64,000 nt of DNA from CBDDBH01 sp965225625 (GTDB lineage: Bacteria; Pseudomonadota; Gammaproteobacteria; JADZEE01), in contig CBDDBH010000027.1 of the NCBI GenBank assembly GCA_965225625.1, forward strand, positions 158,901-222,900. The letters are read 5' to 3'. This document shows positions 7,366-17,051 of this stretch, one piece after another (the first letter of the stretch is position 1; each line of letters begins with the position of its first letter). Both the position numbers and the translations under genes were made by a program. The notes below the pieces were generated by a model. It ran no database searches, was not told the origin of the DNA, and was given only the letters and a program-made list of their open reading frames with translations.

Positions 7366-9554
7366 ATGATTTTCTTTCCTAGATCAAAGAATCGTCCGTT
7401 TCATTTCGGCACCTTTCCTCTGGAATCTCTGCCTCGGGACGGCGCTGTAGTAGCCACCGAGCAGCAACGGCCGCAATCACCCGCGCCCGGCCGGCTGGCA
7501 ATGGTCTGCTCACCCTTGCACTGAAGAAATATCGTGAATTCTATGCTGAGTTTATCGATGGTGACGTCGCCAAAGGGCGCGCGCCGGTGCCTGATTCGCT
7601 GGAACGACGCGCCCAGGACGTCAAAGGCGCCGCCTATTTTATGGACGCCAGCCAGGTCGGCACCTGCCGGATCCCGGAGACTGCCTGGCTCGAGGGCGTT
7701 GAAAAGAGCTCGTTGGATTATGCAGTCGTATTGCTGGTGGAGTACGGCAAAGTTCCCGATGCTGACAATCTGGCCCATGATTGGGTCGAACCGGCGGTCG
7801 GCGCAGCTGCAGACGTTCGCGCAGCCGAGGTTGCGGCCGTGGTTTCCGGTCATATCCGAGCGATGGGTTACAACGCGCGTTCGAGCATTGCCGGTCACGA
7901 ATTTCTCGACGCTGAGCGTCTCGCTGTACTGTCCGGTGTGGCGGTCAGGCAGAACGGCGACATCCTAAACCCCTATGTGGGTAAAGACTTTGCATTGGCC
8001 GTTATTGCCACCGACTATGAACTGCCTGAGGACCAACCGCTGGCGCTGGATGCGCTCAAAGCCAAAGGTCTGCGATATTGGCTTGGGCTGAACGGCGCTC
8101 AGTCCGGTCGCGAGCGCAATCGCCGCAAAAAGCGGCCGTCCCATTACAGCCGCTATCCCATGGAGCAGGTAAAACGTGTCGAGCGCCCGACCACGTTGAT
8201 TCTGGATGACGAGGTTCCGCGTGTGCCCAAGCGCGCCGCGTTTTTCGAACGCGCATTACAGGGTGACCTGGGTGGCAAGACTCAGGCCGAGCGCGGCCGT
8301 TTCTCTTTCAAGCACCCGATGTCACAGAGCTTGCTCGTCGCCATACGCTCACTGGTGCCACATCAGGATGGCGAGGTCGCTGAGACGACGCCAACTCGTT
8401 ATACAGATCCCGTGGCTAACGCCAGAGCGGTCAAGGCCTTGTCGTATTTTCTGGGCTCTGATTTGACCGGCATCTGCGAGATCCCGCGATATGCGTGGAG
8501 TTCGCACAAAGAAGACGGCCGAGAAATCGAGATGTACCACAAGTATGCGGTCGTTATGTTGATCGATCAGGGCTACGAAACCATGGAAGGCGCGAGCGGA
8601 GATGACTGGATCTCCGGTGTGCAATCGATGCGCGGTTATCTGCGCGGCGCTTCCATTGCCGGCACCATGGCTGAATTGTTGCGTGCCGAGGGATTGTCGG
8701 CACGTTCGCAGACAAATGCGGACGGCGACGTACAGCAGATCCCGCTGATCCTGCTGGCCGGACTGGGTGAACTCAGTCGAATAGGTGAGTTGGTGCTCAA
8801 TCCGTTCGTGGGGCCGCGCTTTAAGTCGGTCGTTTTGACCACCAACATGCCCCTGGAGGTCGATAAGCCCATCGATTTCGGCTTGCAGTACTTCTGCGGC
8901 AACTGCTTAAAGTGTGCCCGGGAATGTCCGTGTGATGCGATCTCCTGGGGCAAGAAAGTAATGTTTAACGCCTACGAGATCTGGAAGCCCGATGCCGAGC
9001 GTTGCGCCCGATACCGCTTGACCAACGCAAAGGGCTCAGCCTGTGGTCGCTGCATGAAGACCTGCCCGCTGAATAAGGTCGTGGATATGGATGGCGGCAT
9101 TCTCACGCGTACGGCCAGTTGGCTGGGGGTGAACGCCATGTGGCTGAAACCGATGATGGTGCCGTTCGCGGCATGGCTGGACGACGCTGTGGGCAACGGC
9201 ATGCGCAATCCGGTGAAAAAGTGGTGGTTCGATCACGAGATTATCGATGGTGTCGCGACCGATGCGAAGGCGACCAACCAGCGTGACATTGACGTCAAGC
9301 GCTACCTTCCTCCCGAGAAACAGAAGATCGCCTACTACCACGCAAACATGATGCCGCCGCCCGATGTCGGTGAAACCTTTCCGGTCGATCGTAAGGCAGC
9401 GATTGCTGCCAAAGCGCTGCTGGAGACGCCCGATGAAGCACGTGCCCGCAAGGCACGCGGTGGCGCCATTCCGCTGCACTACGTACCGGCCGCCGCGCTT
9501 GGTCGCGCAAGCAAAGACAGCAGGCTGGTTGCCAGCCCCTACGCGAAAAAGTAG
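7366..9554 (+). CDS. Reductive dehalogenase-like cobalamin/4Fe-4S protein with internal duplication (frameshifted near N-terminus)
   Basis: The long frame from GTG 7587 encodes 655 residues. A ferredoxin-like region has two 4Fe-4S motifs: C437-x2-C440-x2-C443-x3-C447-P and C473-x12-C486-x2-C489-x3-C493-P, the arrangement of RdhA enzymes, preceded by the LNPFVGPRFKSVVLTT segment of the B12-binding domain. The N-terminal third repeats the same fold (YFMDASQVGTCRIPETAW versus YFLGSDLTGICEIPRYAW; ILNPYVGKDFALAVIATD versus the segment above), as in catabolic, oxygen-tolerant NpRdhA. There is no Tat signal, so it is probably cytoplasmic. The natural start appears to be ATG 7366 (MIFFPRSKNRPFHFG...PLE), one frame away. 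The frame must shift between 7383 and 7521, by one missing base or two extra. This is either an inactivating mutation or a sequence error. Confidence 0.75.
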
Positions 9555-9576
9555 CTTCGAGACAGGAGTATAGATC

Positions 9577-11613
9577 ATGAATGCGCCCGAACGTCACACG
9601 GTTCGCACGATGTGTCCGATGAATTGTCACCCGACCTTCTGCGGCATGTTGGCGACCATAGAAGGCGATGAGCTAATTGAAGTACGGGGCGACAAGGACA
9701 ATCCCGACAGCCAAGGTTTCCTATGCGTGCGTGGTCAGGCTTCCAAAGAAATCATCGGTAATCCGAAGCGGCTGCTGCACCCGCTGATCCGCGAGCAGCG
9801 TGGCACGGACAACTGGCGTCAGGCGACCTGGGAAGAGGCGCTAGACCTCATGGTTGAGCGTATCGGTGTCGTTGGCAACGATGCGGTCGGTTTGTGGCCG
9901 GGGCACGGCGCGGTCGCCAACGATTTCGGCACGTTTGCCAACGCGTTCCTGATGATGCGTCTGGGCAATATGGCGGGCTGTCAACACTGGGATCCTTCGA
10001 TGATCTGCTGGGGCCTGGGTGGTTTTGGCGTCGGGCTGACCGGTGCGATGGAAATCAATACCAAGGAGGACATGAGCGCGAACTCCGATATGGTGGTGCT
10101 GTGGGGTTCGAATCTGGCCAGTCAGCCCAATACTGCACGCCATGTGGCTGCGGCCAAACGCCGCGGCGCCTACATCGTTGCCATCGACGTGCGTGTCAGC
10201 GAAGCATGCAAGCTGGCCGACGAATATTTCCTGGTGAAGCCGGGCACGGATGCGGCTATGGCGCTTGCGGTCATGCACGTCATCATTAGCGAGGGATTAC
10301 ATGACGCTGATTTCATCGCCGCGCACAGCGTTGGATTTGATCAGCTCAGTGAGCATGTACAGGAATTTACACCGGAATGGGCCGCGACGATTACGGGTGC
10401 CGACGCCTTGCGCATTGCTGATTTTGCGCGGCGTTACGCCAACACCGAGCGCGCGATGCTGCTGCTCAGCGGCAGTTCTATGTATAAGGATCAGCACGGC
10501 TGGCAGGCGGCTCGCGCAGTGTCATGCCTGCCGCCGCTCACCGGCAAACTAGGCAAACCGGGCGCCGGGTTTGGTCCTCGACACGCCGGCAACCCGCACG
10601 GTTTTGCACTGCAGAACATCATGAACCCCGAAGCTCGCCCTCCCGGTAATTGGGTGCCTAATCAGATGTCCGTGATGTTGGATGCATTCAACGACGGCCG
10701 CGTGAAAATTTTGTTGCTCTCGGGTACCAACCTGATTAATTCTTTCGCGGACAGCACGCGGCTGGCGCAGGGACTGGAGAAGATGGATCTTGTTGTGAGC
10801 CACGATTTATTCATGCACGACACCGCGCGCCGGTTCGCCGATATTGTGCTGCCAGGTACGGCATGGCTCGAAGATCTTGGTTGTAAAGCCACCGCGACAC
10901 ATCTGTATTTGATGGATCGCGCGCTTGAACCGCCCGGGGAAACACGGTCGCTGGTGTACTGGATGCGCGCCTTGGCCGAGCGGCTTGGCGTGGAAGATTT
11001 CTATCCCTGGCATGATGACGGCGGTCATATCGATGCCGTGCTTGATCATCCGGCCGCCGGACATGCGACCGTTGCGTCGTTGCGCGAGAGCGGCGGCATT
11101 GCAGAGATGAAGATCTCGCACGTTGCTCACCCGGATCACAAATACACAACGCCGTCGGGCAAGATAGAGTTCTATTCAGAGCAGGCGGCGGCGCAGGGAC
11201 TGCCGGCGCTGCCGAGTTACCAAACTCGCGCCGAATCGTCCTATCCATTGGAACTGCGCATGGGTCGGACGCTGAATCACTTTCACAGCTTTTACGATAG
11301 CGGCCGCGCGCTGCCGTCATTGGCGAAACTTGAAGCGCAGCCTGTGCTGTGGATGTCGAAAGATGACGCGGCCGCGCGTGGTCTTGATGATCGCGCGGAG
11401 ATCCGAATTCGCAATGATCGTGGAGAATTGACGGCGCTGGCCCAGGTGAATGACAAGGTGCCGCCGGGAACCGTATGGATGCACGACGGTTGGCCCAATC
11501 TCAATACCCTGACAAGCGGTGCGGCAAGTCTGCCGGACAATGCGATAACGATGTTTCCGTTTTCCACTGGCCAGTCAGCTTATGATGCACGCGTTGAGGT
11601 CGAGGCTCGTTAA
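9577..11613 (+). CDS. Molybdopterin (bis-MGD) oxidoreductase of the DMSO reductase/formate dehydrogenase superfamily
   Basis: This 678-residue protein starts with a 4Fe-4S-binding segment MCPMNCHPTFCG (C13, C17, C22, with C50 in GFLCVRG), followed by the family landmarks GNPKRLLHPL, RQATWEEALD and LWGSNLASQPNTARH. The C-terminal MGD-binding domain begins near PLELRMGRT and ends with the NxxTSG region LNTLTSG. It lacks a Tat signal, so it is probably cytoplasmic. A cysteine in the DPSMICWG segment (C144) lies where the molybdenum ligand is usually found, but this placement is inference. The gene starts 22 bp after the reductive-dehalogenase-like gene with an AGGAG site, so the two are likely cotranscribed. 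Substrate unknown. The family includes formate dehydrogenases and various reductases and hydroxylases. Confidence 0.85.
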   Translation: MNAPERHTVRTMCPMNCHPTFCGMLATIEGDELIEVRGDKDNPDSQGFLCVRGQASKEIIGNPKRLLHPLIREQRGTDNWRQATWEEALDLMVERIGVVGNDAVGLWPGHGAVANDFGTFANAFLMMRLGNMAGCQHWDPSMICWGLGGFGVGLTGAMEINTKEDMSANSDMVVLWGSNLASQPNTARHVAAAKRRGAYIVAIDVRVSEACKLADEYFLVKPGTDAAMALAVMHVIISEGLHDADFIAAHSVGFDQLSEHVQEFTPEWAATITGADALRIADFARRYANTERAMLLLSGSSMYKDQHGWQAARAVSCLPPLTGKLGKPGAGFGPRHAGNPHGFALQNIMNPEARPPGNWVPNQMSVMLDAFNDGRVKILLLSGTNLINSFADSTRLAQGLEKMDLVVSHDLFMHDTARRFADIVLPGTAWLEDLGCKATATHLYLMDRALEPPGETRSLVYWMRALAERLGVEDFYPWHDDGGHIDAVLDHPAAGHATVASLRESGGIAEMKISHVAHPDHKYTTPSGKIEFYSEQAAAQGLPALPSYQTRAESSYPLELRMGRTLNHFHSFYDSGRALPSLAKLEAQPVLWMSKDDAAARGLDDRAEIRIRNDRGELTALAQVNDKVPPGTVWMHDGWPNLNTLTSGAASLPDNAITMFPFSTGQSAYDARVEVEAR

Positions 11614-11678
11614 GCGCGGGAAGGTTTGTTCCAAGCCTGCATGTTGTCTGCCATTCGCTGTAACAACGGGGTGAGTGG

Positions 11679-12857
11679 ATGAGCGAGCGCGGCGACATTC
11701 TGTTTGACCATGAGCTGCGGCCGCCCTATTACGGCGACACCCACGTGCAGTGGCGCAATGCTTTGCGTGCTTTCCTGGACAGTGAAATTGCCCCGCACGT
11801 CGCAGCATGGGACGAAGCGGGAGACGTGCCTTTACAAGCGCACCGTAACTGCGCCGAATTTGGATTAACCGGCATAGGCTATCCCGAGGAGTGGGGAGGC
11901 AGCCAAGACGGAATTGATATCTTCCACGAAATCATCAATGCGCAGGAGGTCGGCCGCCTTGGCGCTGGTGGAGTCGCGACCGCACTCAACACGCACCTGA
12001 TTGGGTTGCCGCCAGTTATCGCATTCGGTCAGCGGTCTCTGATAGAGCGTGTGGCGCCAGACGTTATTGCCGGTAAAAAAATCATCGCGCTGGCAATCAC
12101 CGAGCCGTCCGGGGGGTCAGATGTCGCTGCTATTAAGACCCGCGCTCGACGCGAGGGCGACGTCTACATCGTCAATGGTTCGAAAACATTCATATCAGGC
12201 GGCATGAAAGCGGATTTTTACACGGTTGCAGTGCGCACCGGTGGAGAGCGGGCATCTGGTTTATCGCTGCTCCTGCTTGAGAAGGGAATGCCTGGATTCA
12301 CTGCCACACCGCTGAAAAAGCAAGGATGGTGGGCGTCAGATACGGCAACGCTTTACTTCGATGACGTCACCGTCCCGGCCACGAATCTGATCGGTGCTGA
12401 GAACCAGGGCTTTCAAATAATCATGCATAATTTCAACAACGAGCGGATCTACATGGCTGCTTCGGCAATCGCCGCGGCGCGAGCCTGTCTGCAGGACGCG
12501 GTCGCGTGGGCGCGCGAACGTCACACGTTTGGAAAGCGTCTCGCCGATCACCAGGTGATAAGACACAAACTGGTGGAAATGTACCGTCGGCTAGCCGCGG
12601 GGCAGGCCTATCTGGAACAATGTGCTTGGCGAGTACAACAAGGTGCCACCGCAGCCGCGGACATTGCATTGCTCAAGATCGAAGCGACTCTGGCAATGGA
12701 ATTCTGCGCGCGTGAGGCTAGCCAGGTGTTGGGCGGGGCGAGCTATATCCGTGGAGGTCGGATTGAGCGGATTTATCGCGAGGTGCGGGTTAATGCAATC
12801 GGTGGCGGCTCTGAGGAGATTATGCGTGATCTGGCGGCGCGGGAGCTCGGGCTTTGA
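11679..12857 (+). CDS. Acyl-CoA dehydrogenase
   Basis: This 392-residue FAD enzyme introduces an alpha-beta double bond into an acyl-CoA and passes electrons to ETF. The middle-domain signature ALAITEPSGGSDVAAIKTRA and the WWASDTATLYFDDVTVPA segment are present. The C-terminal helical bundle has RHTFGKRLADHQVIRHKLV and LGGASYIRGGRIERIYR. At the end, IGGGSEEIMRD replaces the common YEGTSEI, so the usual C-terminal catalytic Glu is not at that place; the base may come from another helix, as in isovaleryl-CoA-type enzymes. It follows the molybdoenzyme by 65 bp on the same strand and precedes a VOC protein. Confidence 0.9.
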   Translation: MSERGDILFDHELRPPYYGDTHVQWRNALRAFLDSEIAPHVAAWDEAGDVPLQAHRNCAEFGLTGIGYPEEWGGSQDGIDIFHEIINAQEVGRLGAGGVATALNTHLIGLPPVIAFGQRSLIERVAPDVIAGKKIIALAITEPSGGSDVAAIKTRARREGDVYIVNGSKTFISGGMKADFYTVAVRTGGERASGLSLLLLEKGMPGFTATPLKKQGWWASDTATLYFDDVTVPATNLIGAENQGFQIIMHNFNNERIYMAASAIAAARACLQDAVAWARERHTFGKRLADHQVIRHKLVEMYRRLAAGQAYLEQCAWRVQQGATAAADIALLKIEATLAMEFCAREASQVLGGASYIRGGRIERIYREVRVNAIGGGSEEIMRDLAARELGL

Positions 12858-12910
12858 CCATGTTCAAGCTTTTCACGAAACTGTAGGTCCTAATCATAAG
12901 GAGAAAAAAG

Positions 12911-13279
12911 ATGATCGGTTATGTCATGTTGGGAACTAACGATATTGCCCGAGCGGCGGAGTTCTACGACGCCCTGTTAGGGGATTTGGGTGCAAACAGG
13001 TTTATGGAAACGGATACATTTATCGCCTGGTCGGCGGCGCCCAATGCGCCGGCGGTTTGCGTAACCAAACCCTATGACGGCAATCCGGCGACTACAGGCA
13101 ACGGCGTCATGGTTGCGTTGGCAATGGATAGCACTGACAAAGTCGATGCGTTTTACAGCAAGGCGATCGAACTTGGTGCAAGCGATGAAGGGGCGCCGGG
13201 TCCGCGTGGTGACGGTTTCTATGCCGGCTACTTCCGTGATCCGGATGGCAATAAATTGAATGCATTTTTCATGGGCTAA
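12911..13279 (+). CDS. VOC family (glyoxalase/bleomycin-resistance-like) protein
   Basis: This 122-residue protein is built from two beta-alpha-beta-beta-beta units. It starts MIGYVMLGTNDIARAAEFYDALL and ends with GFYAGYFRDPDGNKLNAFF, the characteristic VOC C-terminal strand pair. The position usually held by a metal-binding Glu at the end (KLE) is Asn here (KLN), common in a large subgroup whose function is unknown, so a glyoxalase I activity should not be assumed. An AAGGAGAAAAA ribosome site precedes the ATG. It is 53 bp downstream of the acyl-CoA dehydrogenase and could be the last gene of that operon. Confidence 0.85.
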   Translation: MIGYVMLGTNDIARAAEFYDALLGDLGANRFMETDTFIAWSAAPNAPAVCVTKPYDGNPATTGNGVMVALAMDSTDKVDAFYSKAIELGASDEGAPGPRGDGFYAGYFRDPDGNKLNAFFMG

Positions 13280-13425
13280 GCCCTCAAACGGCTTGAAGGC
13301 GCCAGGGATCCCTCAGCCAGCCGCCTGCCCTCAGCAATTCAGGCTTGGGTCGCTGCGGGGAGTTGCCGCCGAGATCGCTGAAGCGAATGAGTCCGCGGTT
13401 CTAAGCTTACTGCCAGCATTGACTA

Positions 13426-15276
13426 ATGGATGAATTAGACGACATCAAATTTAAGTTCCTGGACCTGATGCGGGCGCAAGAGGAGCTGCGCCAGTCTCGT
13501 GATCAACTCGAAGCACAGGCGGCGGAGTTGAGCAAGCTGGCGAAGGAACTCGAGGCTTCAAAACAAGAGACCGAGCAAGCCAACGAAGAGCTGAAGCGCA
13601 GCTCGCGCTTGTTCCGGATATTGGCCGACAACGCCACCGACGCGATTGCGTTGCGCCCGATAAACGGTGCTTACTTCTATTTGTCACCTTCGTGTGAACG
13701 TATGTCGGGTTATTCCATTGAAGAACTCAAGGCCACGGGCGACATGAGCGCTTTGATACATCCTGAGGACATGCCAGCGCTGCGTGCGCGCCAGAAGTTG
13801 TTGGAAAACGGTCAGGATGATAACGAACCACTACTCGTTCGTTATATCAAAAAAGACGGCAGCCTAAGCTGGGCGCAGATCGTGAGCCGGTTCGTTCCCG
13901 CCGTTGACGATCCGAAAGGCACGAATCTGCTTACGACCATTCACGATTTGACTGACTTAATCCTGTCGCAGGAGGAACTGCGCGAATCGCGCGATCAACT
14001 GGAGATTAAAGCGAGCGAACTTGCCCAATTAACCACAGATCTGGAAGCAGCAAATCAAAGCGTTGAAGAAAACCTCGCGACGGTAACTCGTGACATAGAG
14101 CTTGCCAGTAACCTTCAAGAAGCCATCATACCGACGGAGTTCCCGCAGCGATCGACCTATGACGTCGGTGCGTTTGTGCAGCCCGTGCGGATTGTAGGTG
14201 GAGACTTTTACGAATTCTTCGAGTTGGACGATAACCGCATTGGTATAGTCATTGCCGACGTTGCCGGTAAGGGCGTGCCCGCCGCTTTTTTTATGGCGAT
14301 CTCGCATACCATGTTGGAGACGGTAGTGATGACCATGAATCGTCCCTGCGATGTCCTGGATTATATTAATCAGCGCCTGTGTTTACGCAATCCGATGTAT
14401 CTGTTCGTGACATTGTTTTACGCGATATTAGACCTGCGCACGGGGACGCTGACATATTCCAACGGCGGTCATAACCCACCGTTCCTGATTCGTGCCGGTG
14501 GCCAGGTAGAAGAATTGGCGCTAACGGATAATATGATGTTGGGCCTGCTTCCAGAAGCGGAATTTGACGATCGGGCAATCGACATAATTCCCGGTGACAC
14601 GCTGTTTCTATATACGGATGGCATTACGGAGTCGTTCACCGCGGAGCGTGACATGTACGGTGATGAACGGCTCAAGGCTGCTCTGCACAAGCATCATAAT
14701 CTCGGGGTTGACGCGCTGTTGGATGCGGTGAAGTCTGATGTGTCGCAATTCGTAGGCGATGCCGCTCAATCCGACGATTTGACGGGCATGTGCATACGCT
14801 TTAATGAGTACCTGGATATTCGCGTGACGACCGCGAGCGGGCGCAAGGTAGATGCGGTTTCTCCAAATGCCCATACGCAGCTGGAAATATTGAATGCTGT
14901 TAATGAGCTGCAAACACTTCAAGAACATGCCAGCAATTTTTGTCGAGATTGGGATGTTTCCGATTCAGCAGCTCACGACATGCGGGTGTGCCTTGAGGAA
15001 TACATCGCGAATTTAATTTCCTACGGATACGACGACAAAGAGCCGCACGCACTGCAAATAGATCTAGTACGCGTTGCTGACGGTTTGCTGGCTGAGATTT
15101 CCGATGATGGTAGAGAGTTTGATCCGCTCGGTGCGGAATTGGTTGACCTGGATCTGCCGATCAATGATCGACCCATCGGCGGATTGGGTATTCACCTAAT
15201 ACGTGAGTTAACTGACGATTTAAGTTACGAACGCGTCGGCGATCGAAACCGTTTCACGATGACCAAGTTGTGCTGA
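13426..15276 (+). CDS. PAS - PP2C (SpoIIE/RsbU) phosphatase with C-terminal HATPase domain
   Basis: A 616-residue cytoplasmic regulator. Order of parts: coiled coil (about 5-60), PAS sensor (about 62-180; YLSPSCERMSGYS), a second coiled coil (185-225) that repeats the SQEELRESRDQLE pattern of the first, SpoIIE-type PP2C phosphatase (about 245-460) and a GHKL kinase-like domain (about 480-616). The metal-binding aspartates are visible: GGDFYEF (D260), IADVAGKG (D278), YTDGITE (D398) and SDDLTG (D451). The last domain has an N-box-like EEYIANLISYGY, DDGREFDP and GGLGIHLI. Family role: dephosphorylation of a STAS antagonist, with the HATPase acting as serine kinase or anti-sigma module. The STAS gene lies just downstream in convergent orientation. 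Confidence 0.88.
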   Translation: MDELDDIKFKFLDLMRAQEELRQSRDQLEAQAAELSKLAKELEASKQETEQANEELKRSSRLFRILADNATDAIALRPINGAYFYLSPSCERMSGYSIEELKATGDMSALIHPEDMPALRARQKLLENGQDDNEPLLVRYIKKDGSLSWAQIVSRFVPAVDDPKGTNLLTTIHDLTDLILSQEELRESRDQLEIKASELAQLTTDLEAANQSVEENLATVTRDIELASNLQEAIIPTEFPQRSTYDVGAFVQPVRIVGGDFYEFFELDDNRIGIVIADVAGKGVPAAFFMAISHTMLETVVMTMNRPCDVLDYINQRLCLRNPMYLFVTLFYAILDLRTGTLTYSNGGHNPPFLIRAGGQVEELALTDNMMLGLLPEAEFDDRAIDIIPGDTLFLYTDGITESFTAERDMYGDERLKAALHKHHNLGVDALLDAVKSDVSQFVGDAAQSDDLTGMCIRFNEYLDIRVTTASGRKVDAVSPNAHTQLEILNAVNELQTLQEHASNFCRDWDVSDSAAHDMRVCLEEYIANLISYGYDDKEPHALQIDLVRVADGLLAEISDDGREFDPLGAELVDLDLPINDRPIGGLGIHLIRELTDDLSYERVGDRNRFTMTKLC

Positions 15277-15385
15277 CGATATTGGTCTTGGGTTTCGCAA
15301 TAAATTTACAGGTGGGTCCGGCTGACCCGTTATTTTGAGAACGAACGCCTTTTCTGGCTATGGAAACCTACAGATGAAGGTTGGC

Positions 15386-15766
15386 TCAGGCTTTGTCGCC
15401 TTGTATTGCCCGCTCTTGGACCAGCTTCAGATAGCGATCCATTTCCTCGAAACTGGCGAACACGGGCGTATCCGGAAGCGCCTTGATGACATCGAAGACC
15501 TTTTCGATTTGCGGCTGCGGCTTCAACATCATCATCTCGCCGTCCCATGTTTGTAGTTCCTTCTTGGTTTTGAACAGAATTCGAAGGCCGGCGCTGCTGA
15601 TGAACTCGAGGTCAGATAAATCGAAAATCAAGATCGGCGGTTTTTCCGTTAACAGTGGTTCCAGCTTTTCCTCCAACGACGGTGATGTTTGGGTGTCCAG
15701 CGTCCCGTACAACGTGACCTTTTTGCCGTTATCGGAAATGTCGGTGATGGTGACTACTAATTCCAT
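15386..15766 (-). CDS. STAS domain anti-sigma factor antagonist
   Basis: This 126-residue protein is a single STAS domain of the SpoIIAA/RsbV type, with an extra C-terminal helix. The signature ILIFDLSDLEFISSAGLRIL contains the phosphorylatable serine region (S57/S58). Such proteins bind a serine-kinase anti-sigma partner when dephosphorylated and are released when phosphorylated. The obvious candidate partner is the PP2C/HATPase protein encoded convergently at 13426-15276. Its own start is 98 bp below the end of the response-regulator gene on the same strand, so both may be cotranscribed. A weak GGGTC/GACCC hairpin with a short T run lies near 15314-15335 between the convergent genes. Confidence 0.9.
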   Translation of the reverse strand: MELVVTITDISDNGKKVTLYGTLDTQTSPSLEEKLEPLLTEKPPILIFDLSDLEFISSAGLRILFKTKKELQTWDGEMMMLKPQPQIEKVFDVIKALPDTPVFASFEEMDRYLKLVQERAIQGDKA

Positions 15767-15864
15767 TGGTTTCCCCTATTCACGGGCCCTGCGTTGAACG
15801 TGGCGAATCCATATTGGAGCGTTTTTACCGCGATTTATCAATGGTGAGCGCAGGTCCGATAGTT

Positions 15865-16374
15865 CTACTTTGGCATGTTCATCATTTGGTCGCTGATAAA
15901 CGTCAGCAATTCACGGGCGTCGTGCTTGGCCGAATTCAAATCGTCTGTACGCGACTCAACTAATCGCTGTAGAAATTCCCTATGCTTCTTGAGTTCCAAA
16001 TGCAGGCGCACACGTGCACGAACAACCGCTGGTTTTATCGGTTTGGAAATGTAGTCAACGGCGCCTACCTCGAAGCCGTGTTCTTCGTTGATCCCGTCGT
16101 CCATCGAGGTCACGAAAATAACGGGAATGTCGGTCGTTAATGGATTGCCCTTAATCTGGCTGCAAACCGAAAAGCCATCCATTTCCGGTATGACAACATC
16201 GAGCAGGATCATGTCTGGTCGCAGTCCCTGTTGCAGCAATTCGAGCGCTTCTTGCCCGTTGGTTGCAAATCTCAGGCTGTATTCCTCGCGCAGCGCTTCA
16301 GCCAAGGTGCGAATATTGGTTTGCCAGTCGTCGACCAACAACAGGATCGGCGGCGTTTTTAGCTCATCACTCAT
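15865..16374 (-). CDS. Single-domain response regulator (CheY-like receiver with C-terminal helix)
   Basis: A 169-residue receiver protein. The acidic pair is in LLLVDDWQTN, the phosphoacceptor Asp is D59 in MILLDVVIPEMDGF, and the conserved Thr/Lys switch residues are in VTSMDD and YISKPIKP. After the receiver there is only a charged helical tail of about 50 residues (LRLHLELKKHREFLQRLVESR), with no DNA-binding or enzymatic output domain. It therefore probably works by protein contact or as a phosphate shuttle, likely for the adjacent hybrid kinase (inference). The start was set at MSDELK because the receiver fold begins there; an upstream in-frame start at 16404 would add ten residues. Confidence 0.85.
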   Translation of the reverse strand: MSDELKTPPILLLVDDWQTNIRTLAEALREEYSLRFATNGQEALELLQQGLRPDMILLDVVIPEMDGFSVCSQIKGNPLTTDIPVIFVTSMDDGINEEHGFEVGAVDYISKPIKPAVVRARVRLHLELKKHREFLQRLVESRTDDLNSAKHDARELLTFISDQMMNMPK

Positions 16375-16549
16375 GGAGCCGAAGTATAACATTTGGGGTT
16401 GCAAGCCTGCTGTGCGCGCGCTCGTGTCTTTGGACGCTTGTGCAACAATGACTTCAGCCCGTGGGATGCTAAAATCGTCGAAGCTGACGGTGGTCCCAGG
16501 CTCGTCGAATCGTCACACGAGGCAATTCGCAACCTTATCGGAGAACCTA

Positions 16550-17051
16550 ATGCGTTTGAATATTACCGAGTATGACCAACATGGGACAGCCTCGAGCCGC
16601 CCGTTTGCGCTGTGCTTAGCGCGCGCGAGCGTTCACCTTAGCGGTTCTGGCCGTTGCAAGTTGCGCAAATTGTGCTATTGCAAACGCGAACGCCGACGCT
16701 GAGCGTATTGTCATGCTCGAGCAACAATTGCAGCGCGTGTTCCAAGTTGTCGAGTCCTTGCAAGATGAGGTCCGTATGCTTAAAGGGCAGTCGGCCGACA
16801 ATCAAACTACAGCGCCTTTGAGCAACCTGGGAGCGATCGCTGCTGACGATGAAATTCAAGAGATCGAGGACCGGCTGGAGGAGACGGAAGAACTGGTATC
16901 GGAAATCGATGAGCGAATCGGTAGCCGGGCGGTTGTTAACGCGTACGATGCTTTGGAATTCAGGCTGAGCAATGAAGTCTCGATTCGGCAGCATGTCTGC
17001 CTCGAGGTTTCGCCCTTACACCCGCAACGATGGGCTGTGCTGCGAGCATGA
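16550..17051 (+). pseudogene. Decayed gene: signal peptide plus coiled coil, resembling the start of an outer-membrane porin
   Basis: An ATG at 16550 with a GGAGA site begins MRLNITEYDQHG. This frame then runs into nonsense, while the next frame, open from 16620, continues with a signal-peptide-like hydrophobic stretch AFTLAVLAVASCANCAIANA, followed by a coiled coil (RIVMLEQQLQRVFQVV; EDRLEETEELVSEIDERIG) and SRAVVNAYDALE. That order (signal peptide, coiled coil, short AVVNAYD-like stretch) is how certain porins start before their barrel, but the barrel is missing: the frame stops at 17051 inside the start of the histidine kinase. The break falls in a GCGCGCGCG run near 16618-16628. No start codon exists in the downstream part before 16713. 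The porin assignment is tentative. The rest of this gap (16375-16549) shows nothing recognisable. Confidence 0.4.
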
